Positions 34,890-44,395 of a stretch of DNA of 64,000 nt are shown piece by piece. The DNA is from a bacterium 1XD42-76. Lineage in GTDB: Bacteria > Bacillota > Clostridia > Lachnospirales > Lachnospiraceae. The notes under the pieces were generated by a model. That model was not told where the DNA came from. It saw nothing but the letters and a program-made list of their open reading frames with translations, and made no database searches. Location of the stretch: assembly GCA_009917545.1 (NCBI GenBank), contig QZDW01000009.1:1-64000 (forward strand), given 5' to 3'. Within the stretch, counting starts at the first letter, position 1. The number at the start of each line of letters is the position of its first letter. The position numbers were made by a program, and so were the translations under genes.

Positions 34890-35542
34890 TTTAATCCTGT
34901 CTCCCGTTCATCCTGCATCCGGCACACCCGGTAAGAAAGACGCATCAGACTCTCCGACAAATGGACATTTTCCACGACAACATCTTCCGGCACATTCAAG
35001 TCTGTATGGGCAAAGTTCCAGATTGCCTTAATTCCGGCCCGGACAAGGCGGTTTGCGATCTCCGGAGCCTTGGCCTTGGGAATGGTAAGCGCTGCAATCT
35101 GTACTTCGTTGTCAATGATAAACTGTTCCAGATCGTCAATCCCTTTAATTTCCACGCCGCGTACAACGAGTCCGATGAGTCTGGGATTGATATCGAACAT
35201 TCCTTTGATCATGAACCCTCGTTTTTCAAAGTTGGTATAATTGGCGATTGCCTGTCCGAGGTTTCCCGCGCCGATGATAATCAGATTATGCTGGCGGTCA
35301 ATACCCAGAATCCTCGCGATCTCCGTATACAGATATTTTACATTGTATCCATAGCCCTGCTGCCCGAAACCGCCGAAATTGTTGAGATCCTGACGAATCT
35401 GAGACGCAGTTACTTTCATTCTGGCACTTAATTCATTGGAGGAGATGCGCTCGATCCCTTCCTCCATCAGTTCACCAAGATACCTGTAATAACGCGGCAG
35501 CCTGGATATCACCGCTTTGGAAATCTGCCTTTCAACTGTCAT
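34883..35542 (-). CDS. rex: Redox-sensing repressor Rex
   Basis: A 219-residue repressor that senses the NADH/NAD+ ratio. It has an N-terminal winged helix (ISKAVISRLPRYYRYLGEL, ISSNELSARMKVTASQIRQD) and a Rossmann domain with GAGNLGQAIANY. It heads a five-gene cluster and has a consensus promoter about 100 bases upstream. No canonical Rex operator (TTGTTAA-N4-TTAACAA) is visible in that promoter, so autoregulation is not evident. Confidence 0.95.
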   Translation of the reverse strand: MTVERQISKAVISRLPRYYRYLGELMEEGIERISSNELSARMKVTASQIRQDLNNFGGFGQQGYGYNVKYLYTEIARILGIDRQHNLIIIGAGNLGQAIANYTNFEKRGFMIKGMFDINPRLIGLVVRGVEIKGIDDLEQFIIDNEVQIAALTIPKAKAPEIANRLVRAGIKAIWNFAHTDLNVPEDVVVENVHLSESLMRLSYRVCRMQDERETGLKC

Positions 35543-35643
35543 TTTTACGCATCACCTTTCTGTAACTGCAACTGCTGTGTAAAAGCACACGGCATTCTGC
35601 GGCAAGCGCAGAAACCGCATGCGCTGGTATCATGTCTATTGAC

Positions 35644-35671
35644 ATTATACCATAACCCCGTAATTTGTCAA
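35644..35671 (-). promoter_or_regulatory. Promoter of the rex operon
   Basis: On the minus strand TTGACA (35666-35671), a 16-base spacer and TATAAT (35644-35649). Confidence 0.7.
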
Positions 35672-35774
35672 ATCCTTGTCAAGGATTTTTACCGGCTGTA
35701 AGAAAGGCGCCAAAGCAGTAACTGGTTTCGCAGGAGGACAGAGCGGGCACGGGATCCCGTCTGTCACGAAATGC

Positions 35775-35803
35775 TTGAAAATCGGGCTGACTTATACTAT
35801 ACT
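35775..35803 (+). promoter_or_regulatory. Promoter of the ABC-F gene
   Basis: TTGAAA (35775-35780), 17-base spacer, TATACT (35798-35803), about 80 bases ahead of the ABC-F start. Confidence 0.6.
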
Positions 35804-35826
35804 ACTATCTGACACAAAAATCTCTG

Positions 35827-35857
35827 GATATCCGGCGGACAGGCGCTGTCGGATATC
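35827..35857 (+). promoter_or_regulatory. Leader hairpin upstream of ABC-F
   Basis: Perfect 8-bp stem GATATCCG/CGGATATC with a 15-base loop, followed by TGTTTT, inside the leader and 19 bases before the AGGAGG site. It resembles an attenuator, which would fit an ABC-F gene, but no leader peptide is evident. Confidence 0.4.
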
Positions 35858-35884
35858 TGTTTTCGTTACAGACAGGAGGCATAT

Positions 35885-37903
35885 ATGATATTATCCTGCA
35901 ATCGTATCTGTAAAGCGTTTGGAAGCGACGAGATCCTTAAAAACGCTTCCTTCCATATAGAAGAGCACGAAAAGGCGGCCATTGTCGGCATCAACGGCGC
36001 CGGAAAATCCACGTTACTTAAGATCATCGTCGGCGAGCTGGCCGCTGATTCCGGGGAAGCAGTGCTTTCCAAGGGAAAGACATTCGGATATCTGGCGCAG
36101 AATCAGGAGCTTTCGAGCCATCGAAGCATCTATGATGAGATGCTGGAGGCCAAGCGCCCGGTCATTGAGATGGAAGAACGGCTGCGCGTTCTGGAGCAGT
36201 CCATGAAACATGCATCGGGGCAGGAGCTTGAAGATATGATGGCTGTCTACAGCCGTTTAAGCCATGAATTTGATCTCATCAACGGCTATGCCTGGAAAAG
36301 TGAGATTACCGGCGTCCTAAAAGGGCTGGGCTTTGGCGAGGACGAGTTTTCCAAACCGATCTCCACACTCTCCGGCGGCCAAAAGACACGGATCTCCTTA
36401 GGCAAGCTGCTCCTTACCAGTCCGGACATCATTCTTCTGGACGAGCCGACCAACCATCTGGACATGGCTTCCATCACCTGGCTGGAAACTTACCTTTCCA
36501 ATTACCGGGGAAGTGTAGTCATCGTGGCCCACGACCGCTATTTCCTTGACCGGATTGTGACAAAGGTCATTGAACTCGACCGCGGCAATGCCTCTGTCTA
36601 CCAGGGAAACTACACAGCCTACAGTGAAAAACGCGCCGCCAGGCGCGCTGTCCAGATGAAAGCTTATTTAAATCAGCAGCAGGAGATCAAACATCAGGAG
36701 GAGGTCATCGAGAAGCTCCGCTCCTTTAACCGCGAAAAGTCCATTAAACGTGCTGAAAGCCGTGAAAAAATGCTGGAGAAAATTGACCGCCTGGAAAAGC
36801 CCACAGAAGTGGACGATGCCATGAATATCCGCCTGGAGCCAAATATTCTCAGCGGAAATGACGTCCTCACGGTAAAAAATCTGGGCAAGTCCTTTGGTGC
36901 GCTTCACCTGTTCTCCGGATTGGATTTTGAGGTCAGGCGCGGCGAACGGGTGGCCATCATCGGCGACAACGGCACCGGGAAGACCACGATCTTAAAAATC
37001 ATCAATGGGCTCGTAGAGCCCGACACCGGAGAGCTGATTCTCGGTTCCCGTGTCCATATCGGCTATTATGACCAGGATCATCAGGTCCTGCACATGGAAA
37101 AAACGCTCTTTGAGGAGATTTCCGATGCCTATCCCGGAATGACAAATACGCAGATCCGCAGTACGCTGGCTGCCTTTCTCTTTACCGGCGATGATGTATT
37201 TAAGCGTATCGGCGATTTAAGCGGCGGCGAACGCGGGCGCGTTTCCCTGGCCAGGCTCATGCTGTCAGAGGCGAATTTTCTGATTCTTGACGAACCAACC
37301 AACCATCTGGATATTACGTCCAAAGAGATTCTGGAAAACGCCTTAAGCCACTATGGCGGCACGATTCTCTATGTATCGCATGACCGTTATTTTATCAATA
37401 AGACTGCTACCAGAATCCTGGATCTCACTGGCCGGAAGCTGCTGAACTATATTGGAAATTATGATTATTATTTGGAAAAACATGACGATATGATGTCTGC
37501 TGCCTTTGGGACAGGCGCATTAGCTTCCACTTCTGAAAGTGAATCCTTCCCTGATGACAGCAGATATCCCTCTCATAACGAAGGCTCCTCTGCCGTTGCA
37601 GCAGGCGAGTCTAGGACCATGCCTTGGGCCGTTGCCGCTTCCCCCGCATCTGCCTCGTCAAAGCCTGACTGGAAGGCTCAGAAGGAGGAACAGGCCAGAC
37701 TCAGGAAACGTCAGAATGATCTCAAACGTGTGGAAGAGGAGATCCACAGCCTCGAGGCAAGAGATAAGGAGATTGACGATCTTCTTTGTCAGGAAAATGT
37801 TTTTACCAACGTGGAACGGCTGGTCGAATTGAATCACGAAAAAGAAGCTCTGCAGGAAAAACTGACAGAGCTCTATGAAAAATGGGAGGAGCTGGCCGAG
37901 TAA
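35885..37903 (+). CDS. ABC-F family ATPase (YdiF/Uup-like)
   Basis: A 672-residue soluble protein with two ABC domains and no membrane part. Domain 1: Walker A GINGAGKST, signature LSGGQKTRISL, Walker B IILLDEPTNHLD. Domain 2: Walker A GDNGTGKTT, signature LSGGERGRVSLARL, Walker B FLILDEPTNHLD. The linker between domains (about residues 250-320) is a charged helix, the P-site tRNA-interacting motif of the family. After residue 545 a serine/alanine-rich stretch leads to a C-terminal coiled coil. ABC-F proteins act on the ribosome in translation quality control or antibiotic protection; which applies here is open. Confidence 0.92.
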   Translation: MILSCNRICKAFGSDEILKNASFHIEEHEKAAIVGINGAGKSTLLKIIVGELAADSGEAVLSKGKTFGYLAQNQELSSHRSIYDEMLEAKRPVIEMEERLRVLEQSMKHASGQELEDMMAVYSRLSHEFDLINGYAWKSEITGVLKGLGFGEDEFSKPISTLSGGQKTRISLGKLLLTSPDIILLDEPTNHLDMASITWLETYLSNYRGSVVIVAHDRYFLDRIVTKVIELDRGNASVYQGNYTAYSEKRAARRAVQMKAYLNQQQEIKHQEEVIEKLRSFNREKSIKRAESREKMLEKIDRLEKPTEVDDAMNIRLEPNILSGNDVLTVKNLGKSFGALHLFSGLDFEVRRGERVAIIGDNGTGKTTILKIINGLVEPDTGELILGSRVHIGYYDQDHQVLHMEKTLFEEISDAYPGMTNTQIRSTLAAFLFTGDDVFKRIGDLSGGERGRVSLARLMLSEANFLILDEPTNHLDITSKEILENALSHYGGTILYVSHDRYFINKTATRILDLTGRKLLNYIGNYDYYLEKHDDMMSAAFGTGALASTSESESFPDDSRYPSHNEGSSAVAAGESRTMPWAVAASPASASSKPDWKAQKEEQARLRKRQNDLKRVEEEIHSLEARDKEIDDLLCQENVFTNVERLVELNHEKEALQEKLTELYEKWEELAE

Positions 37904-37918
37904 TCGGTCCGGCTCCTC
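37886..37918. terminator. Bidirectional terminator between abcF and mrp
   Basis: GAGGAGC...GGCC / GG-CC-GCTCCTC hairpin overlapping the ABC-F stop codon, between two convergent genes. The U-run is missing, so efficiency is uncertain. Confidence 0.5.
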
Positions 37919-37945
37919 TGCGTCTGCAGACTGCATATTACAGCT

Positions 37946-38788
37946 TTACAGACGTTCTACTGCTTCCACAGCCGCATCCAGGAAATCGGCGGCCGCATAT
38001 TCCACGGTTCCTTCATCTACCGCGCCCGCAATCTCCGGGCGGATCGGAATCTGAGCCAGCACGGGAATCCCGTATTCCTCAGCCGTTTCCTCGATATGAC
38101 TTGTTCCAAAAAGCGAGAGACGGCGGCCGCAGTCCGGACATTCCAGATAGCTCATATTTTCTACCAACCCCAAAATCGGGATATCCATTTTCTTTGCCAT
38201 GTTGACCGCCTTGGCCACAATCATGGAAACAAGCTCCTGCGGCGAGGTAACAACGATAATTCCGTTCACAGGAAGCGACTGAAATACCGTCAGCGGTACA
38301 TCGCCGGTTCCCGGAGGCATATCCACCATCATATAGTCGATATCCCGCCATAATGTCTCACCCCAGAACTGCTTGACCGCCCCCGCAATCACAGGACCTC
38401 TCCAGATCACAGGATCCGTTTCATGTTCAAGCACCATATTGGAGGACATAACCTCAATGCCGGTGGCTGTCACAGCCGGTAAGAGCAGTGTTCCATCCGG
38501 GGTCACGGCAACCGGCTCATGGATACCAAACGCTCTGGGAATCGACGGCCCTGTGATATCGGCGTCAAGAATCCCCACCCGATAGTTCTTGGCGCGCAGA
38601 CGGCATGCCATCAGGGACGTCACCAGGGATTTGCCTACGCCTCCCTTACCGCTCACCACTCCGATGACCTTCTTTACCGAGCTTCCCTGGCTTAAAGCTA
38701 CTCCAAACGATGATTTATCTACTTTTCTGCTGTCGCAGTTGGCTGTACAGGAGCCGCAGTCATGACTGCAATTTTCTGATGCACTCAT
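37946..38788 (-). CDS. mrp: Mrp/NBP35-type iron-sulfur carrier ATPase
   Basis: A 280-residue P-loop protein with the deviant Walker A VVSGKGGVGKS, the DADITGPSIPRAFG switch and the conserved CPDCG pair near residue 225. Four N-terminal cysteines (7, 11, 14, 18) add a possible second metal site. Family members carry and transfer [4Fe-4S] clusters. A monocistronic unit convergent with abcF. Confidence 0.92.
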   Translation of the reverse strand: MSASENCSHDCGSCTANCDSRKVDKSSFGVALSQGSSVKKVIGVVSGKGGVGKSLVTSLMACRLRAKNYRVGILDADITGPSIPRAFGIHEPVAVTPDGTLLLPAVTATGIEVMSSNMVLEHETDPVIWRGPVIAGAVKQFWGETLWRDIDYMMVDMPPGTGDVPLTVFQSLPVNGIIVVTSPQELVSMIVAKAVNMAKKMDIPILGLVENMSYLECPDCGRRLSLFGTSHIEETAEEYGIPVLAQIPIRPEIAGAVDEGTVEYAAADFLDAAVEAVERL

Positions 38789-38872
38789 TTCTTATCCCTC
38801 CGCAATTAAATTGTTATCCTATCAGGGGCAGAAAGCATGATTCTTATGCCCTTATGTAGTTTTCGGAACGTT

Positions 38873-39136
38873 CTACTCCTTTAAGCCTTCCCGAATCAGC
38901 GTACAGACTGCTGCCAGCGCTTCTTCCTCGTCATCACCGTCACACTGTACCTCGATCTCCGCCCCGCATTTGACTCCGGACGCCATCACACTGAGTACGC
39001 TTTTGGCATTGATTTCCTTATCTTCAAACAGGATCGCCACACGGGATTTAAATTTCATTGCCGTCTGACAGAGCATCCCTGCCGGACGCAGGTGAAGTCC
39101 GGACGGATTTACAACCTGGACTTTTTCAGATTTCAT
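38873..39136 (-). CDS. HPr family phosphocarrier
   Basis: An 87-residue HPr-fold protein. The phosphoacceptor histidine is His15 (PSGLHLRPAG) and the regulatory serine is Ser46 (NAKSVLSVMA), both at classical positions. It may serve the sugar phosphotransferase system or be a Crh-like regulator; His15 argues for the former. No PTS genes are adjacent. Confidence 0.92.
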   Translation of the reverse strand: MKSEKVQVVNPSGLHLRPAGMLCQTAMKFKSRVAILFEDKEINAKSVLSVMASGVKCGAEIEVQCDGDDEEEALAAVCTLIREGLKE

Positions 39137-39187
39137 TTATGCTACACTCCCTTCCAAGCTCTAGTCTATACCAGATTCGTCCCGCTG

Positions 39188-39838
39188 TCAAGGCAGGACG
39201 GATGAGATTGACAGTTCCTCCCTGCGGGAAAAAATGCAGCCGCAGTAGTTTTGCCGGTACAGCCCGTACTCTTTTGAAAGCTCCAGAGATCTCCGATAGC
39301 CGTTCTTTTTCTTAAAATCCGAGTTGAGGAAAGGCACGCCAAATGTAGCCGCTGCCATCTCTCCCAGCTGGTTCAGACGTTCCGCATCTTTCAGAGGGCT
39401 GATTGTCAGTGTGGTTGTAAAATAGTCGAAACCGCCCTCACGCGCCTTTTGGGCTGTTTCCAAGAGCCGCAGCCGAAAGCATTCTGTGCAGCGCCTGCCT
39501 CCCTCCGGCTCCTTTTCTAATCCCCTGGCTGCCAGAAAGAACGATTCCGGACAATACTCTCCCGCTGCAAAGCGGATCTGTCCGGCCTCCGGCGCAGACG
39601 CATTCATCTCCTGAATCAGCCGTTCCTGTTCCTTTTTCCGCTCCCTGTATTCTTCTGGCGGATAAATATTAGGATTGTAATAGAATACAGTAATAAAAAA
39701 ATACTGCCGCAGATATTCCAGCACATAACTGCTGCATGGCGCACAGCAGCTGTGAAGCAGAAGCGACGGCTTTGGGACCTGTCTTTCAAGTTCTGCAAGA
39801 TGCTTCTCAAGTTCCTTCTGGTAATTTCTTTTATTCAT
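39188..39838 (-). CDS. queH: Epoxyqueuosine reductase QueH
   Basis: A 216-residue protein catalysing the last step of queuosine synthesis in tRNA. Cysteines in LLLHSCCAPCSSYVL (31, 32, 35) and in RRCTECFRLRL form the cluster and active-site set of QueH, which replaces the unrelated QueG in many Clostridia. The fold is complete to YGLYRQNYCGCIFS. Other queuosine genes are not in view. Confidence 0.92.
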   Translation of the reverse strand: MNKRNYQKELEKHLAELERQVPKPSLLLHSCCAPCSSYVLEYLRQYFFITVFYYNPNIYPPEEYRERKKEQERLIQEMNASAPEAGQIRFAAGEYCPESFFLAARGLEKEPEGGRRCTECFRLRLLETAQKAREGGFDYFTTTLTISPLKDAERLNQLGEMAAATFGVPFLNSDFKKKNGYRRSLELSKEYGLYRQNYCGCIFSRREELSISSVLP

Positions 39839-39925
39839 TCACGTTTCCTTCCACATTCCGGGCCATGCGTTATCCGCCTCACGGCGCGTTTTCTGTCACA
39901 TACAGATGCTCTGCTGAAAATGCAG

Positions 39926-40032
39926 AAAGGGACTGTTGCAAAAATACAGCTGATCTACAATATATGGCTGATGTCCATGAACTCCAAAACCATATCTTAG
40001 TATCCAGCGGCAGTTTTGCAACGGCCCCCTTT
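39926..40032. mobile_element. 107-bp inverted-repeat element downstream of the sigma gene
   Basis: Ends AAAGGGACTGTTGCAAAA and TTTTGCAACGGCCCCCTTT are near-perfect inverted repeats about 18 bases long. The inside is non-coding. The ends resemble IS6-type termini (GGxxCTGTTGCAAA), so this could be a MITE. It may also serve as a long terminator for rpoD, which ends at 40115. It is unrelated inside to the 98-bp element. Confidence 0.6.
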
Positions 40033-40114
40033 CTTTGCAGCTTCCCTCCCGGGCAGAGCGGCAGATTCTTCCACTTCTCTGACTCTGCCCAAAAGCGGCG
40101 GCATTCACCATCTA

Positions 40115-41242
40115 TCACAGAAAATCGCGGATTCGTTTGCTGCGCACCGGATTGCGGAGCTTGCGAAGCGCCTTGGCTTCGATCTGACGGATTCGCTCCC
40201 TGGTCACATTAAACTCTTTGCCGACCTCCTCCAGGGTGCGCGGATGCCCGTCCTCCAGACCAAACCGCAGGACAATGACCTGACGCTCTCTCTCCTTCAG
40301 ATCACCGAGCAGGGCGTCAATATGCTCCCTGAGCATAACCGACTCCACATTTCCTTCCGGAGTGAGCGCATTACTGTCAGCGACAAAATCGCCGAGATTA
40401 GAGTCGTCCTCCTCGCCGATCGGAGTCTCTAAGGAAGCAGGCTCACGTGCAATCTGCATGATCTCCATGACCTTATCCTCAGACATCTCAAGAGCCTCTG
40501 CAAGCTCCGCCACAGAGGGTTCATATCCCAGCTCCAGCGTCAGCTTCCTCTGCATCTTCGACATCTTGTTGATCGTCTCCACCATATGCACCGGAACGCG
40601 GATCGTCCTTGCCTGATCTGCCAGCGCCCTTGTTACTGACTGCCGAATCCACCAGGTAGCATATGTACTCAGCTTATATCCTTTTGTATAATCGAATTTT
40701 TCCACGCCTTTAATTAAGCCCAGGTTGCCCTCCTGAACCAGATCCAGAAAGCTCATGCCGCGTCCTGTGTAGCGTTTCGCAATGCTGACTACCAGACGCA
40801 GGTTCGCCTCAATCAGACGTTCTTTCGCCGATTCATCCCCTTCTGCCTTCCTCTTCGCAAGCCTAAGCTCCTCGTCGGCAGAAAGAAGCGGCACTGTGCC
40901 GATCTCCTTCAGATACATCCGCACCGGATCCTCCGTACCGATGCCCTCTAAAAGGTCAATGGCATCCAGATCAATGTCCTCCTCGGCCTTATCATCCAGG
41001 AAATCGCCGTCCAGGTCATCCATAAGCAAAGGATCATCCTCTGCCAACAGAGATTCATCAATAATCGGAATCACATCAATATTACTGTGCTCCAGGTAAT
41101 TATAAATCTCATCCATCTGCTCCGGCCCCAGATTATCACCGGCAAAAAAATCATTGATCTCTGTCACGTCAAGCGCATTCTGCTTTGACTTCGCAAGCTC
41201 GACAAGCTTTTTAAGTTTTCCCAAAAATACTTCTTTCTCCAC
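40115..41242 (-). CDS. rpoD: Primary RNA polymerase sigma factor (RpoD/SigA)
   Basis: A 375-residue sigma-70 factor. Region 1.1 is present at the N-terminus; region 1.2/2 contains [34 protein letters not shown] and [20 protein letters not shown]; region 3 and region 4.2 ([20 protein letters not shown]) follow. The start is GTG, with AAAGGA 7 bases ahead. The gene usually follows dnaG; here the upstream gene is a lipid kinase, so the dnaG-rpoD unit is split in this genome. Confidence 0.96.
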   Translation of the reverse strand: MEKEVFLGKLKKLVELAKSKQNALDVTEINDFFAGDNLGPEQMDEIYNYLEHSNIDVIPIIDESLLAEDDPLLMDDLDGDFLDDKAEEDIDLDAIDLLEGIGTEDPVRMYLKEIGTVPLLSADEELRLAKRKAEGDESAKERLIEANLRLVVSIAKRYTGRGMSFLDLVQEGNLGLIKGVEKFDYTKGYKLSTYATWWIRQSVTRALADQARTIRVPVHMVETINKMSKMQRKLTLELGYEPSVAELAEALEMSEDKVMEIMQIAREPASLETPIGEEDDSNLGDFVADSNALTPEGNVESVMLREHIDALLGDLKERERQVIVLRFGLEDGHPRTLEEVGKEFNVTRERIRQIEAKALRKLRNPVRSKRIRDFL

Positions 41243-41356
41243 AATAACGTCCTTTCAGGTAACGACTGAGTAAAACGCTCGATATTGCTTCATTATATAC
41301 CATCCATTTACAATTTTCAACATATTTATTACGTATCCGCAAGCCAAAAAGCGGAA

Positions 41357-42247
41357 CTACTCCCCCACAAAAAACTCGGCTTCCTGTCTCAGATTCTCAA
41401 TCACTACATGCTCCTGCACTCCGCCAAACTCCCCGTCCAGTACCCAGGGTATCATCACCTCACTCCAAAATTCAATCCTTGAAGCCTTAAAACGGAACAC
41501 ATATTCATTCTCTTCTTCCTTCAGAAACATATAGGAGACAATATTCGACAGCTCTGCCGCTGTCTTGGGCATACGGATGAGAAGCACTTCAAATAATCCG
41601 TCATCAAATGACACCTCCTGCGAGACAAGTCCCTTAAACCCTCCCACGCTGGTCGTATTCGTCACCATGCCGAAAATAAAGTCTCCGCTTATCTCCCCAT
41701 TCTCCCACACTGCCCTGAGCGTGTGGGCCTTCAGCGAAGATAAATGCTTCACAGATTCCAGCAAATATGCAGGGTGGCCCAGAAAATTTTTCTTATCCTG
41801 CGGAGTCGTGTACGAGACCTCGGTCAGCGCGCCAAAGGCAGCCACATAGACGAAATAACGGTCATCTCCAAACCGTCCGATATCCAGTCTGGCAGTCTTG
41901 CCGGAAAGCGCAGCTCCGGCTGCCTGCTTCATATCTGCAGGAATCTTGAGGCTTCTGGCGAAATCATTCGTAGAGCCAGCCGGAATATAGCAAATCTTCG
42001 GCTTTTTTGACAGGCCCGCAATTCCGGTTATGACATTATTCAGAGTACCGTCACCCCCGCTGCACACGAGGATCTCCGTTTTTTCTCCATATTGTGCAGC
42101 CACCTGCTCTGCATCCTCTGCGCTCTGCGTCACATGGACCGACGGAAGATATCCGGCCGTACAGTAAAGATCAAGAATTCCCAGAAGCTGATTCTTAATC
42201 TGCTCCTTACCAGAGCGCGGATTTAAAATAAATATCATATCTTTCAT
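41357..42247 (-). CDS. Diacylglycerol kinase family lipid kinase
   Basis: A 296-residue YegS/DgkB-type kinase phosphorylating diacylglycerol or a related lipid at the membrane. Seen: FILNPRSGK at the N-terminus, the nucleotide-binding CSGGDGTLNNV, the IPAGSTNDFARSL loop and the DIGRF strand. ATG at 42247 has GGGAGG ahead; 11 upstream codons overlap mutY and are rejected. Confidence 0.9.
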   Translation of the reverse strand: MKDMIFILNPRSGKEQIKNQLLGILDLYCTAGYLPSVHVTQSAEDAEQVAAQYGEKTEILVCSGGDGTLNNVITGIAGLSKKPKICYIPAGSTNDFARSLKIPADMKQAAGAALSGKTARLDIGRFGDDRYFVYVAAFGALTEVSYTTPQDKKNFLGHPAYLLESVKHLSSLKAHTLRAVWENGEISGDFIFGMVTNTTSVGGFKGLVSQEVSFDDGLFEVLLIRMPKTAAELSNIVSYMFLKEEENEYVFRFKASRIEFWSEVMIPWVLDGEFGGVQEHVVIENLRQEAEFFVGE

Positions 42248-42272
42248 AGACTCAACCTCCCAAACGTAACCG

Positions 42273-43424
42273 TCACCCAAAGCGCTCTTCCAGAAATTTC
42301 CGGTATGCCGAAAAAGCGTTGGGAATCGGGTATCTGTCTTTCAACTCCTCCCATTCGGCGAAAAAAACGTCCTCTGGCAGCCTCCCCGGAAGCCTGGAGA
42401 GCTCGATCAGATATCCGCACATATGCCATTCGACATGGCTAAAAATATGCTTTGCCTCCCCTGCTTCGACAGCCGCCGCATCCGTCCCTATCGCTTCCCC
42501 GGCCTCTTCTTTTGTCAGTTTCCCTGACAGACTTACAAATTCGTACAAAGAAGCCAGCAGTCCGTCCCCGCTCCTCTTTCTAATGGCTATTTTGTCCTTG
42601 TATCGTAATAATAATACAGTCTTTTCCTCAATTTTCCTTTTCTTTTTCGGCGCTTTCACGGGAATCTGCCCAATAAGGCCCTTTTCGCGGGCCGCACATA
42701 CAGAAAAAAACGGGCATTCCGCACAGATCGGCTGGCCATTGGGGATACAGACCACAGCGCCTGTTTCAATCAACGCCTGATTTACAGTCCCGGCCTCCCC
42801 TTTTATAAGGAGCACGGATGCCAGTTCCTCCATTTTCTTTTTCGTGGACGCTTTCAAAATATCTTCCCTGCTGCCCGTGACCCGGGACAACACGCGCAGC
42901 ACATTCCCGTCCACAGCCGGGGCAGGAATATCATAGGCAATGGAAGCAATCGCTCCCGCCGTATAGCTGCCGATGCCCGGAAGCGCAAGAAGCTCCCGGT
43001 ATGAAGCCGGAAGCTTTCCGCCATAGCGCTCTGCGAGGATCACCGCTGTTTTTTTCAGATTTCTGGCTCTGCTGTAATAGCCAAGGCCTTCCCAGCATTT
43101 TAAAAGCTCTTCCTCATCTTTTGACGCCAGGGCAAGGACTGAGGGAAAATGTTCCATAAAGCGAAAATAATAGGGAATCACCGCAGCCGCCCTGGTCTGC
43201 TGAAGCATGATCTCCGAGATCCAGATTCGATACGCATCCCGATCCCTCCGCCAGGGCAGGTCGCGCTTATTTTCCTCATACCATAAAAGAAGCGCTTCCC
43301 GCGAGGCAAGGAGACGCATGGGAGCGGACAATTCTTCCATAAAGTCTCCATATCCCTCTCCCGGCTTACCGCCCGGCATCTCTGGTTTTCCCGGGCTTTC
43401 CGTCATTTCCCTACACATATCCAT
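42273..43424 (-). CDS. mutY: A/G-specific adenine glycosylase
   Basis: A 383-residue DNA-repair enzyme removing adenine mispaired with 8-oxoguanine. Catalytic Glu71 lies in SEIMLQQT, the helix-hairpin-helix LPGIGSYTAGAIAS is followed by Asp172, and the [4Fe-4S] cysteines are 226, 234, 237 and 243. The C-terminal 120 residues are the MutT-like recognition domain. The first 35 residues are a poorly conserved extension. It overlaps birA by 14 bases. Confidence 0.95.
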   Translation of the reverse strand: MDMCREMTESPGKPEMPGGKPGEGYGDFMEELSAPMRLLASREALLLWYEENKRDLPWRRDRDAYRIWISEIMLQQTRAAAVIPYYFRFMEHFPSVLALASKDEEELLKCWEGLGYYSRARNLKKTAVILAERYGGKLPASYRELLALPGIGSYTAGAIASIAYDIPAPAVDGNVLRVLSRVTGSREDILKASTKKKMEELASVLLIKGEAGTVNQALIETGAVVCIPNGQPICAECPFFSVCAAREKGLIGQIPVKAPKKKRKIEEKTVLLLRYKDKIAIRKRSGDGLLASLYEFVSLSGKLTKEEAGEAIGTDAAAVEAGEAKHIFSHVEWHMCGYLIELSRLPGRLPEDVFFAEWEELKDRYPIPNAFSAYRKFLEERFG

Positions 43425-44391
43425 AAACGCCCCTCACCGACACTTCTCCGGAAATCACCTCTGTTTTTGTCCCGTCGGCAAGCCTCACGATCAACGCGCC
43501 TTTCTCGTTGATCCCCTCACTGATACCGGAAAACTCTCCGGAAGGCGCAAGCACAAGGACCTCCCGCCCCAGATTCACGAGTCTTTTATTATATTCCTCC
43601 TTAAGACCAGACATATCCTCTGTCTCACAAAAGCTTTGATAATATTCCTCAAAGGCCTTCATCACCTGCGCAACTATGCTGCTTCTCCGATATTGTTTCC
43701 CTGTTTCTATCAGCAGAGAAGTGGCTGTCTCCTTAATCTCCTCAGGAAAGCCCTCCTGTGATACATTGATGCCGCTGCCAATGACGACGTATTGAATCTC
43801 CATGAGCTCTGTACTCATCTCTGTGAGGATCCCGCAGATCTTTTTCCTGTTAAGCACCAGATCGTTCGGCCATTTAATCTGTGTGTCAATTCCCGTCGTT
43901 TCTTTGATCCCGCGGCTTACAGAAAGCGCCATTACGAGCGTCAGCATGGAAGCCGAAACCGAATCGATCTGCGGCCGCAAAAGCAGGCTCATCCAGATTC
44001 CTACTCCGGGAGGCGACACCCAGCTCCGGCCGCGCCTCCCTTTGCCTCCATCCTGGATCTCTGCCACTGCCAGGGTCCCGTGAGGTTCACCGGATTCAGC
44101 AAGCCGCTTGATCCGGGTATTCGTAGAATCCGTCCGTTCGAAAAAAAACACATTCGCTCCGGCCCAATCCGTATGAATGGTACTCTCAAGCTCTTCTTTC
44201 GACAGCACGTCGGGCGTGCTTCTCAGGACATATCCTTTGTTGCGCACTGCTTCGATCTCGTAGCCCTCGTCTTTCAGCTGGTTCATCACCTTCCAGACAG
44301 CAGTACGGGAGACTCCGAACCGCTCGCATAACTCCTGCCCGGACAGATATCCTCCTGTTTCCTTTAAAAGCTTAAGGATCTCTCCTTTCAT
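43411..44391 (-). CDS. birA: Biotin operon repressor / biotin-protein ligase
   Basis: A bifunctional protein of 326 residues. The N-terminal helix-turn-helix (SGQELCERFGVSRTAVWKVM) binds DNA. The ligase domain has RTDSTNTRIK, the biotin/AMP loop GKGRRGRSW and KWPNDLVLN, and the C-terminal SH3-like part ends GEVSVRGVYGYV. It attaches biotin to carboxylases and likely represses biotin genes. ATG at 44391 has GGAGG. Confidence 0.95.
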   Translation of the reverse strand: MKGEILKLLKETGGYLSGQELCERFGVSRTAVWKVMNQLKDEGYEIEAVRNKGYVLRSTPDVLSKEELESTIHTDWAGANVFFFERTDSTNTRIKRLAESGEPHGTLAVAEIQDGGKGRRGRSWVSPPGVGIWMSLLLRPQIDSVSASMLTLVMALSVSRGIKETTGIDTQIKWPNDLVLNRKKICGILTEMSTELMEIQYVVIGSGINVSQEGFPEEIKETATSLLIETGKQYRRSSIVAQVMKAFEEYYQSFCETEDMSGLKEEYNKRLVNLGREVLVLAPSGEFSGISEGINEKGALIVRLADGTKTEVISGEVSVRGVYGYV

Positions 44392-44395
44392 CGCT

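Noticed and set aside
35543-35884. Rex operator in the rex promoter
   Set aside because: TTGTTAA-N4-TTAACAA or a close variant is not present; only an ATGTCTATTGACAT near-palindrome is seen.
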